Of a DNA stretch of 64,000 nucleotides, positions 55,135-64,000 are shown piece after piece. The notes under the pieces are model-generated. The model was not told where the DNA came from. It did not search any database and was given only the letters and a program-made list of their open reading frames with translations. The DNA lies in contig LR990068.1 in the NCBI GenBank assembly GCA_905147135.1, positions 144,001 to 208,000 on the forward strand, in the 5' to 3' direction. The position numbers and the translations under genes are program-made. Every line of letters begins with the position of its first letter. Within the stretch, counting starts at the first letter, position 1. This stretch comes from Blastobasis lacticolella. Taxonomy: Eukaryota > Arthropoda > Insecta > Lepidoptera > Blastobasidae.

Positions 55135-55656
55135 TATTTAAATTTGACAAAATATCTTAAATTAAAGTATTATAAAAGTAATAGTGCTGATATATTGGAT
55201 TGTTATGTTGATTCTGACTAAGTAGGTGACATTTTAAATAGAAAATCTAATACTGGGTTTGCCATTCGATTCTTTGGAAATATTGTTCTATGAAAAAAAA
55301 AAAAAATTGTGTAACAAAGTCATCTATATTTGCAGTATATATAGCTTTGTCAGAGGCTGTAACTGAAATACATTTTTTATTTGTTTAGTAAATTATATGT
55401 TCACTAATGTTTGTAAGCCAATTAAGATATTTAAAGATAACTCCGGAGTAGTTGTTATTGCTAAATATGGAAATGTAGGTTCAGTATCATTGAAATACAG
55501 TTCGTTTTCAATTATAAACTTGAACATGTTAAAAATAGTAATATTGAAGTTGTAAAGATATATTCAGAGAGCAATATTCTTGATTTGTTTACAAAAGCAT
55601 AGGTAAAATTTATTAGCTTAGAGATTGGCTGAATGTTAAAAATTTAATTAAGATGT
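55135..55656 (+). pseudogene. Ty1/copia RNase H-end remnant
   Basis: Across several stops and shifts the plus strand reads DCYVDSD, NRKSNTGFAIRFFGN, CVTKSS, ALSEAVTE and, near the end, a NI.D.FTKA-like and LNVKNLIKM segment. The order YVDSDWA...RKSTTG...Q..V..SS..AEY.AL..A is diagnostic of the copia RNase H domain, the last domain of copia pol. The catalytic region is ruined by indels, including an A14 run at about 55290. A purine tract (AAAGTAAGGAGGTG, about 55784) follows. Confidence 0.75.
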
Positions 55657-55814
55657 AAGTGATATGAGAATTATGTTTCTTTTTGATAAGATTAAAAGTT
55701 AATAGAAAGTAACCATATGGCAATGTAGTGTGAGTAGATATTAGATTAAAATTCATTTTAAGTTACTATTTTGATCAATATTAAAGTAAGGAGGTGTGTT
55801 TTTTTTCCTAATTC

Positions 55815-58640
55815 TGTCTAATTTGGGACCCCACCACGGTTGCTGCTTGGCGGCGGGATTGGAGACTCTCGGTTTGGGACAGCTGTCAAAAAGTGAGGCA
55901 ACGGTTTAACAGAGCAATGAACACTAGATTTGAGGAAGACTGGGAATTATACAAAGAAGAAAAAGCAAAGTACAAAAAATAAATCAGGGTACATGAAGTA
56001 TACAACATGGAAAAAGTACTGTACCAACATCGAAACCAACGAACAGGCAAATCGGGTAATGAAAGTCCTATCCAAACCTAAGGAAACACAACAAGGTGTA
56101 CTGCGTAAACCAGACAGTATAATGACAAGCACTGCTGAGGAGTCGGAGGAAACCCTGCTTCAAACACACTTTCCCGGTTGTAAAATCCACAATGCAAACA
56201 ACTCTGATATCACCGAGGAGACATACACATCCACCGCAGAAGACTGGAAAATCGCAGGTGAACCAGTGAGTCAGTAAACTGGGCCATTACAGTTTTCAAA
56301 CATTTAAAGCAGCGAGGCCAGACGAAATCTTCCCTGGACTCTTAAAATTGGCAGGCGAACGCATGATACACCTGCTGACGGATATATTAAGAGCATGCTT
56401 GGCCCACAGATATATACCGTCTAATTGGCGGAAGGTAAGAGTCACCTTTATACCAAAGCCAGGGAAAAGTGATTACACCGATACGAAATCGTTCAGACCA
56501 ATCAGTCTTACCTCCTTCCTCCTCAAGACCCTTGAACGCCTATGTGACAAGGAGATAAGAGATAAGGCACTTATAAAATATCCCTTGCACAAAAATCAAC
56601 ATGCATATACAAAGGGTAAATCTACAGAATCGGCACTGCATGCAGTAGTTGGGAAAATCGAAAATGCAATTCAAAATAAAGCAATATGTCTAGGTACTTT
56701 TATAGATATAGAGGGGGCCTTTGGCAAAACAAACTTCACAAGCATTAAAAACGCTTTAAACAAACACAATGTCCCGGTAACTATCTCGGGATGGATAGAG
56801 AATGCTTAGCAAAAGAGTCATTCAGCTAGATAGTAATCCTAACAAACAGGTGTCAGTGGTAAGAGGTTGCCCGCAAGGTGGAGTCCTGTCACCTCTTCTA
56901 TAGAATTTGGTGGCTAATACACTAATATCTAAACTAAACTCTAACTATTTTTTCACAGTAGGTTATGCTGATGATTTGGCCATACTCATTACTGGAAACA
57001 ACGCGGACACCGTCACTGGAGTTACACAGAGAGCTCTGAAAATGGTGGAACTGTGGTGTAATGAGTATGGACTCTCAGTTAATTTAACGAAGACAGAGAT
57101 GGTAATGTTTACGAATAAACGAATTTTAGGTAACTATAGACTACCCAGTCTCTTTAAAACACAACTTACTCTATCAACGGAGGTAAAATATCTAGGAGTG
57201 ATACTTGATAACAAATTAAACTGGAACAACCAAATTGAATCAAGGTACAACAAAGCTACTATATCCTTCTGGCAATGCAGGAGGATGATAGGGAAGACCT
57301 GGGGACTATCCCCCAAAGTCATAATGTGGCTATACAAAACAGTGATTAGGCCTATGTTCTGCTATGGAGCGGTAGTATGGTGGACCAAAACCAAACAATC
57401 CACCACAATAGCAAAACTACAAAAACTGCAAAGGCTAGCCTGCATGGCAGTTAGCGGCTGCATGAGGACAACCCCAACTGCAGCCCTGGAAGCTATGCTC
57501 AACCTAACACCACTCCACCTTCACGTACAACAAGAAGCGACAATAACTATGGTACGTTTAAAACACTTAAATCTATTGGACAAAGTACCGCTCCCGCATA
57601 CGGTACTTTACTACGATGAAACAAAAAAGGAACCAATGATTGAGGCCATTAGCGACCGAATACCAAAGCAGGTAGAAACGGTCAAGAAGTACAAGATCCA
57701 ACTGTACGAGGACCCACGGGAGGGCCAAAACATACGAGAAGTAAGGATCTTCACTGACGGGTCCAAAACAGACTCAGGTACAGGTTGCGGAGTTTTCTCT
57801 GAAGACCTAAACATCAAAATAGCTGCCCCACTGGGTAAGTGCAACACGATCTTTCAAGCGGAGTGCATGGAAATCATCCTAGCCACACACGCGGTACGGG
57901 ACAAGAAGGTAGAACAACAGCCTATTAGGATTTTATCAGACAGCAGGGCAGTACTCATGGCCCTTGAAATCAACAACACAACCTCGGGGCTTCTACTCGA
58001 CTGCCGCAAATGCTTAAATGAGGTATGTAAAACAAATCCCATAACCCTACAATGGATTAAAGGACACAGCGGATCGAGGGGGAACGACGCAGCTGATGAG
58101 TTGGCCAGAAGAGGCTCAAGTATGAAGCACACAGGCCCGGAACCAATTATACCCATGTCATGTGCATGGACCCGTAAACACCTGATGGATAGAATCAAGG
58201 TAAAACATAACCAACTCTGGTCATCACTAGAGGAATGCAGACAAGCTAAGGAGGCTCTACCGAAAATTAACCGTCCCCTTTCCGAAAGCAACTCCGTTTG
58301 GTAACCGGAGCATTAACGGGACACGGTCTATTTAATAAACACCTCTTCACCATAGGTCTCACCGACAGCCCCTTGTGCAGAGCCTGCCTGAGGGAGGAAG
58401 AGACAGCAGCACACATCCTGCGGACATGCGAGGGGGTGGCAACATACAGGCATGAGCATCTCGAACAACCACAAACCCTTCCAGAGACGTTTGCAAAACT
58501 GAAAGGACTGCTGCGTTTCCTGGAGGAGTTGGGATGGCAGGAACAATAGGGTATCTTGGAGTACACCATATCCACGCAGAATGGGCGCGAGTTCGCCTGA
58601 ATGCGGAAAATGGCCCGGATACATCTATCTATCTATCATC
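55815..58640 (+). pseudogene. LINE ORF2 with RT and RNase H (I/LOA-type), broken
   Basis: Coding similarity begins near 55880 (NTRFEEDWELYKEEKAKYKK, then TAA) and proceeds through 55930-56277, 56348-56809, 56907-58304 and 58298-58549 in changing frames. RT motifs: FRPISLTSFLLKTLERL, FIDIEGAF (motif A), RGCPQGGVLSPLL (followed by a TAG near 56900) and GYADDLAIL. RNase H motifs with all four acidic residues: FTDGSKTD, QAECMEI, LSDSRAV and GNDAADELA. The C-terminus has CRACLREEETAAHILRTC. At least two stops and three shifts. The 3' end is an ATCT simple repeat (58622-58639), not poly(A), as in several RNase H-bearing clades. Confidence 0.85.
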
Positions 58641-59135
58641 TAAGGATGTGTGTTAAATCGATATTCGATATCGTACTGAATACAGCACTAGGTACGGTAC
58701 TTTAATATCTATGGCTGGCAGCATTGCATGTGGTCCCCGTTCCGTTGATGTGTACCGCTTGACCACATTGATTTGACCTTGCTTTTTCTCTGTCATGGCG
58801 CTCGTAGGAGTTATAAGAAATGCTATTTGTGTAAATAAACCAGTAATTACATGTGGATCTGTGTATTTTTATACTTTTATACTCATAAAATGTTCAAACC
58901 CATTTAATTGTCTTCCATATTGAACGGAATATTTTTACTATTGAAAAGATCGTAAGTATATTTTTTAAATTATGTATAACCTTTACCTCGTTTTGCAGTA
59001 AGATGAATTTGAAGCATACTATTCCCTTTCCTTTTCTTTTATTTAAAAAGATAGAGCAAGGCATCCAAAAATTCAAAATTGAGTCCTGTTTCTCATTCAG
59101 TGTCTTATGCTGTTTGTCAAGTAATTTTTTTGATA
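58641..59135. other. Spacer, no feature seen
   Basis: Contains 'tcgatattcgatatcg' (a small palindrome at about 58658) but no gene or repeat partner. Confidence 0.5.
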
Positions 59136-59362
59136 TTATCATCGCAGCCCGTAACAGTCCACTGCAGAAGTTAGGGCCTCTCCCACGAAAGGGGAGGTTA
59201 TTGCCATAATCTCCACGCTTGGCAGGCGGGTTGGAGATCGCAGTGTGATCACAACGGGAAATGCTGCTGCTCATTTTCCAGACTACGGAGACTTGATCTT
59301 TTGTACGACACCCATGAGTGTAAGGGGTTGGTGCTATTCTACTCTGCCGGGCAACACACGGC
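59136..59362. repeat. Dispersed lepidopteran-type repeat, copy 2
   Basis: Same blocks as 5926-6166 ('cagtccactgcag', 'ataatctccacgcttggcag', 'ttggagatcgcagtg', 'cgacacccatg'), more diverged in the second half. Confidence 0.7.
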
Positions 59363-59477
59363 CAATATTTTTGATATAAAACAGCCGAAAGACACCCACT
59401 ATAGCCTTCCCCTAGATCTTCACAAAAGCAGGTCATGTGCCTTCCAGTCAATGTACTAAAACAAAAACGTAACATTT

Positions 59478-59710
59478 AACAGACCTGGTTCTTGACTGGT
59501 CAAGAACCTAGCTATACAATGGTCCACCACTAGCTGTTTCTGACCAAGTCAATTACATACACATAGACGGGATTACCTGATTCAAACAAAAAAATCACAT
59601 GCAACATACCTGGTTCGTGACTGGTTAAGAACTACGATATGTAATAGTCCACCACTAGCTATTTCTGATTAAATCAATCACGTACACTTAGACGTGAAGA
59701 ACTGATTGCA
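59478..59710. repeat. Two-copy tandem repeat, 125-bp period
   Basis: 'acctggttcttgactggtcaagaac' at 59483 recurs as 'acctggttcgtgactggttaagaac' at 59608, followed in both by 'gtccaccactagct(g/a)tttctga', 'caat.acgtacac' and 'tagacg'. The head of each unit contains an inverted repeat (GGTTCTTGAC / GTCAAGAACC). Confidence 0.75.
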
Positions 59711-59971
59711 GCGCGGCATGTGTGTTGTAAATATTTTATATAAACATTTTGCTACAACATTTTTCACAACTTTAACTAAAGTTACAGTTATGCGCATATC
59801 TCTGAACCACAGAGCCGGGGAAATTACATCAGCCAAAGAAAATATATTTTCCTATTTACTAAAAAGGACGTGAGTATATATCTATTGTTAACTATAATAT
59901 ATTTGTCTAAGATATTGTTGCCATACGCTAGTTGGGTTTCTCTATCATAGAATATACAGCCACATATTATA

Positions 59972-60860
59972 CAGGGTGTCCGGTAATGAATGAATAATCT
60001 TGAAATGCCTTATAATTTCAGAAAAAAATATGAAACAAAATATATCATAAGTAGTACCTAAGTTATGATGATTTAAAAGAAAGGTCTATTCTTTTTACCT
60101 TATTGTACTTTCATAAACACTACGATTAGAAATGAATGCATTCCGTTGGTTTTTTGTTGTTTTATCATTGTACACTGACTATGCTAATAGATAAACAGTA
60201 AATAGTATGTCTATGTATTGCCCTTTTTTATCAAAAAATTAGTTTTTTTTTTTAATATTATTGTTTAAGAAATGTTTAAAACATCTTGGGTATAAAAACA
60301 ATTTATGAACACATGAGTGGCCAATAATTTTAAAATAATGTCGGTTTCAAGTAGATTTTATAATGGTACAATTCATAAATGTATTTACAATAAATAGTGA
60401 ATTATTGCCATTAATGAAAAGGAGAACATTTGACAAAATAACAAAATTTGTAATAAGGGAACATTTTTTTAGATATAATTGTACCTGAACTTTGGGTATT
60501 AAAAAAAACAATATTTAACATAAACAACACTTTATTGTACATTCATTTATAATAAATGTTCAAACTGTTGGCCTCCTACTCTTATGCAGGCCCTACATCT
60601 ACGGATAAATGATCTACGGAGCAGTCTTGTGTACGGTCACTTATTTTTGATGCGGCTGCTCTGACAAAACTTCTTAATTCTTCTAAAGACCTAATAGGCT
60701 TACGGTATTCTTCCTCTTTAAAGCAGCACCAATAAAAACGTACGGGTACGTGTTATTTAAAAATGCACAAACAGATACAGCATAATGCGCAGGACAGCCG
60801 TCATTTTGCAACCAATATGACTCCCTCAGCTCCCAAAAGCAAAAGTGTAGTTTCAAGATT
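59972..60860 (-). pseudogene. Tc1/mariner-superfamily element remnant, 3' end
   Basis: On the minus strand 60860 onward encodes SYWLQNDGCPAHYAVSV and FLNNTYPYVFIG, the QDGAPAHY block with a catalytic Asp. Later come SLEELRSFVRAAAS and, up to the stop at 60549-60547, RRSFIRRCRACIRVGGQQFE. The element then ends at 59972 with CAGGGTGTCCGG next to TA. The N-terminal part is missing and a short repeat lies at 60868-60936. A related but different remnant flanks the nest at 31166 and 36890. Confidence 0.65.
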
Positions 60861-60867
60861 TTTTTTA

Positions 60868-60936
60868 TGTTAAAAGGCAGACAAACAGGCAAGCAGGCCA
60901 CCTGATGGAAAGTGGTCACCGCTGCCTATTTCATTT
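60868..60936. repeat. Short dispersed repeat
   Basis: 'ggcagacaaacaggcaagca' then 'ccacctgatggaaagtggtc' is a repeat type I have seen in many insect genomes; no second copy in this window. Confidence 0.45.
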
Positions 60937-61304
60937 TGTAACCGAAGTTACTCAGAAAGGTGTTTCGTGAAAATATACTTAGTTATAGTAGCTTTTCAGA
61001 GAAGAAAGCTCCAAATGTCAAAATTTTTATACATCTAACGTTCTCCTTTTTGATGTATTTTCGAGAATCGTGTCTAATCAACGCCATATATTTATTTATT
61101 TTTATCGGAAAACCTCCCATTGCAGTAACTGCTATCTAGTACCTATATGGAAGTTGTCATACACTATCTGCTTTATGGCAACCAATAATAACTATTAACC
61201 ATTAACTAGTTGTTAACGGCAAAAAAAGTTGTTGATTATTAATTTAATTTGACAAAGTGCGTGAGTAATTTAATTGATATTTTCTGTAATATTCAAATCA
61301 TCTC

Positions 61305-61600
61305 ATAATCTTGGCGTTAATGTCCCGGTTGTGCTCTCGAGAACGAGGGCCCGGGGTCCACCTTGACCATGATTCAGTATTTGGCCAGCATCTGGCCACG
61401 GACGTTCCGACTTCCAAGTCCAAATTGCCCAGTTTCGCGTTGAAATCCCCCATGATAACGGTGTAATGTGTCTTGGAGGTATGTATGGCCGTAGAAATAT
61501 CCTCATACATAGCCTCCACTTCATCGTCAGAGTGAGTCGAAGTCGTTGCGTTGACCTGTATGACCTTCAATGAATACCGCTTGGTAATTCTAAGTATAAG
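61305..61600 (-). pseudogene. RTE endonuclease fragment joined to SINE-type sequence
   Basis: On the minus strand MKVIQVNATTSTHSDDEVEA and VIMGDFNAKLG match the endonuclease of the RTE copy at 28593-28928. Below about 61385 the sequence instead matches the first 80 bp of the SINE at 35267. The endonuclease is cut after GDFNAKLG, so only the middle of the domain remains. Confidence 0.7.
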
Positions 61601-62399
61601 GTACTGTCAGACTATAATCTGAACAGAACTTAACTAAGGGGTTTTAAAAAGCAAATTAAGGTTGAGAGGGTATAAAAGGTATAAGATTTATATTTTAAAA
61701 TGTGAAATTAAAGATAAATACAAAACAATAAACAATTACAACAACAGAACATTAAAATACAAATGAAAATCATCAACCTTATCATCAGAGTGGGTCCCTC
61801 TTTACTCTCTCTTTAAATATCAACATACACAAAATTTTGTAATAGGTACTTATGACTAAACAAAGCTTATAACTAAAGAAGCAAAAGCAGGTGGGGGATA
61901 GCTTTCTGGGATGTTGGAGTTGCAGGTCAACCACAAAAACGGAAAGGCTGGATCTGGCATGGATTTGTTGAGCGGGGTTTTGGTGAGGCAGCCTGGGTAT
62001 CGCCCATGAGACTGCCAGGGCATAAAACTGAGCCCCTTTTCAATGGGGTGGTATGCCAAACTTGACAAAAGATGTCAGTAAAAAGTTGGATAAAACTGTG
62101 GCCATTTTTGTGTATAAAAAAAAACTAGAGTCACTGAATTTAAATTAGGTTTCAACTGAATTTCCCGGCTCCAAGAAATGGAGCACTCCCTTCACTTCTT
62201 CCTATCTGGGGAAGAAGGAAGGATGGGCACGGGTTAGGATTCGGATGGATGGAGACCAGCAGGGAGATAAGCGGGATTGTTTAGTGATAGCACGTAAACT
62301 CACCTGACTTTCGTCAGCAAACAGGTATTAGGACTTTACTTATATTTTAATCACCATCACCACACATTTTATACGGTAAACTTGTAGTCTAAAAAAGTT
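61601..62399. other. Unassigned spacer
   Basis: No second copy in the window. The minus-strand frame at 61856-62068 has no domain. A purine-rich stretch ('gggaagaaggaaggatgggc') lies near 62209. Confidence 0.45.
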
Positions 62400-62953
62400 T
62401 GTTGTGAAAAGTCTAATAAATGAATCTCCGCGCTAAAAGCGCCTTCAAAAATGGGGTACCTAGCACGCCAAAATTATTACCCCAAAACGGTTTACCAAAA
62501 TGTGGGAAAATATAAATATAAAAATCAATAAACTAACAATATAAGAGAGATAACATGATATAAAAATTATACCATGTTACCAAGATACATATAAATACTA
62601 AATAAATAAATGAAAGTAGTAAATAAAAGAAATATAAATACATAAACTATAGGATAACCAGACATTATGCCGTAAAAATGGCACAATATCTGGCAACAGA
62701 CAAGAGTGGTATCACTGCGCTAGACAGTCATATCCTGACTTGCGCAGTGAGTAGGCGTCCTTTCTGGCGTCTACCGCGAAAATTGCGGATAGAGCGACAG
62801 AAAGGGATAGCAGATACATAAATAAATAAGAAAAAAAGAGATAAAAGAATTTTAAATAAATTTTGAATTTGACAAAGGGACGTGCTAGGCAGCCTTAAAA
62901 AAAGAAAAATAAGAAGAAATAAAGGGAACGTTCATAATAAATGCAACGTTACA
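62400..62953 (-). repeat. Putative 3' LTR of a Ty3/gypsy element
   Basis: On the minus strand it begins TGTAACGTTGCA directly after a purine tract and could end at TTTTCACAACA (62400), giving TG...CA ends and 554 bp. It contains an imperfect hairpin (cactgcgct... / ...tgcgcagtg near 62718-62752). The inner boundary is firm; the outer one is a guess. Confidence 0.6.
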
Positions 62954-62967
62954 ATACCCCCCCACTA
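62954..62967 (-). other. Polypurine tract of the gypsy element
   Basis: AGTGGGGGGGTAT on the minus strand abuts the LTR start. Confidence 0.7.
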
Positions 62968-63894
62968 ATAAAAGTTTAATCCTAGGGATTAAACACGCTG
63001 TCCTCAGCGTAAAGAAAAAATACAATAAAAAGGAAACAAATTAAAAAAAAAAAAGAAAATAAGCGAAATATATATTAACAACCTAATACACCCCACACCA
63101 GTACAATCACACCCTATGAAATCTAGCACCCAGGACAGTTGTCAAACAGTCCAATATCACCTGCAGTCCGGGGCAGAAAAATTAAAAATACTCCCTATCT
63201 CAACCAAAAATAGATAAGAGAAATCTCTCTACCTATATAAGCCATTCATAACATCAAAGGTCCAAAATTGGTTCAGGTTCAAACACAAAAATAGAAACTA
63301 AGTTTTTGAACCGTTCTCCGTCAACAGTGGTGACACTTTCAAATTTTGTGATCACACACCTATGTTATTTATCGGGTAACCTCATGCCTCTGGGAGGTTA
63401 TCTAACCCATAAATTCCAACAACCCAGCTACAGGGTCAGTTATAAAATAAAAAATAAGTTTTTTATTTTTCCGCTAGAAGCAGGAGAAAACTGAAATTTT
63501 GTACTTGAGAGTGTGTCAGCCGGTAGCCTACACTACAGTAAGGCTCACACTCTTTCCCCCCCATAACCTACGAAACCAACCTAACAGTTAACTATATATT
63601 TACAAACTGGAAATCCGTATACTGGACCTAAAATCCAGGCCACCACTTGGATTTACATCCTAAACTTTGCTACCCTATCGACGTAGGCTTATTTATAGAG
63701 TCGTCGTCATCCGATCCTAAATCTAATACCTACTCCTAACTATATATACAAATTAACCGAACTAACTATATACATTATGTACAGCCTAAGCTTGAGATGT
63801 AATTGCCAATAGGACATAAGTCGCCTCTTACGACGCCCGTAGAGGGATGGTGCGAGTTCGTCGCCGGACACCATACAGCAATCTTTAATAAAAA
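62968..63894. other. 3' untranslated region of the gypsy element
   Basis: Lies between the pol end and the purine tract, with no sustained open frame. It contains an inverted repeat (gagtgtgtcagcc / ggctcacactc, about 63509-63552) and, at 63818-63870, a piece of the dispersed repeat seen at 5926 ('gtcgcctcttacgac'). Confidence 0.5.
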
Positions 63895-64000
63895 CTACAC
63901 CTTAATATCTTTTATGTGCCAGGTGCCTGGTATGGGACGACCGTCTAAGTGCTCCAACTCGTATACGAGCGGTCCTCGTACACCCCGTACCCGACATTTT
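63895..64000 (-). CDS. Ty3/gypsy pol C-terminus, runs off the window
   Basis: The last 34 codons on the minus strand read RGVRGPLVYELEHLDGRP and then IPGTWHIKDIKV before a TAG (63897-63895). A GP...YEL.DLDG.....W....L pattern is the usual tail behind integrase in gypsy-type pol proteins. Orientation agrees with the purine tract and LTR at 62954. The rest lies beyond the right edge. Confidence 0.6.
   Translation of the reverse strand, partial: KCRVRGVRGPLVYELEHLDGRPIPGTWHIKDIKV

Overview
The window looks like repeat-rich nuclear DNA of an insect, most likely a moth or butterfly. It is AT-rich, has spliced transposase genes, and carries short repeats familiar from lepidopteran genomes: a SINE with a TTACGATGTTTTCCTCACCG-type core, and repeats containing CTGCTGGACATAGG or TCCACGCTTGGCAGGCGGG. 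I found no convincing host gene, rRNA, tRNA or CRISPR array. Nearly every long open frame belongs to a transposable element, and most are broken.

Layout. 1-14 kb: two copies of one dispersed repeat (called RepX here, 342-4676 and 10252-14097). Each was hit by a different 5'-truncated LINE, and the second also by a MITE, so each copy is a natural empty site for the other. Between them lie an RTE-type LINE remnant, a small tandem repeat and a non-autonomous hAT element with an exact 8-bp target duplication. 14.4-24.4 kb: a tandem array of a roughly 920-bp unit (R920 here) into which a BEL/Pao LTR retrotransposon (14845-20602, identical LTRs, CTAAA target duplication) has inserted. 26.2-29.2 kb: broken R1-like and RTE-like LINE pieces. 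31.2-37.1 kb: a three-level nest, in which a Tc1/mariner-superfamily transposase fragment is split by a Ty3/gypsy remnant whose LTR is split by a nearly complete two-gene PIF/Harbinger element, which itself has a SINE in a transposase intron.

37.2-54 kb: a MITE, an ORF1-like fragment and a large tandem duplication (unit A 39370-47209, unit B 47210-53993). Both units carry the same LINE (PHD-like ORF1 plus endonuclease/RT ORF2) and an uncharacterised 2.9-kb flank. Unit A alone has a 1013-bp hAT-like insertion, and unit B gives its exact empty site. The flank holds minus-strand open frames and exon-like segments that I cannot assign. 54-64 kb: a mariner-type MITE, a perfect hairpin, a Ty1/copia RNase H remnant, a LINE with its own RNase H, a mariner-like transposase remnant, and the 3' end of a Ty3/gypsy element running off the right edge.

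The clearest value of the window is as a record of insertion order, because paralogous empty sites exist for at least four insertions. The best candidates for something undescribed are the unassigned exon-like segments of the tandem duplication, the compact antisense-nested gene arrangement of the Harbinger element, and the 920-bp array with its inner 18-bp hairpin minisatellite.
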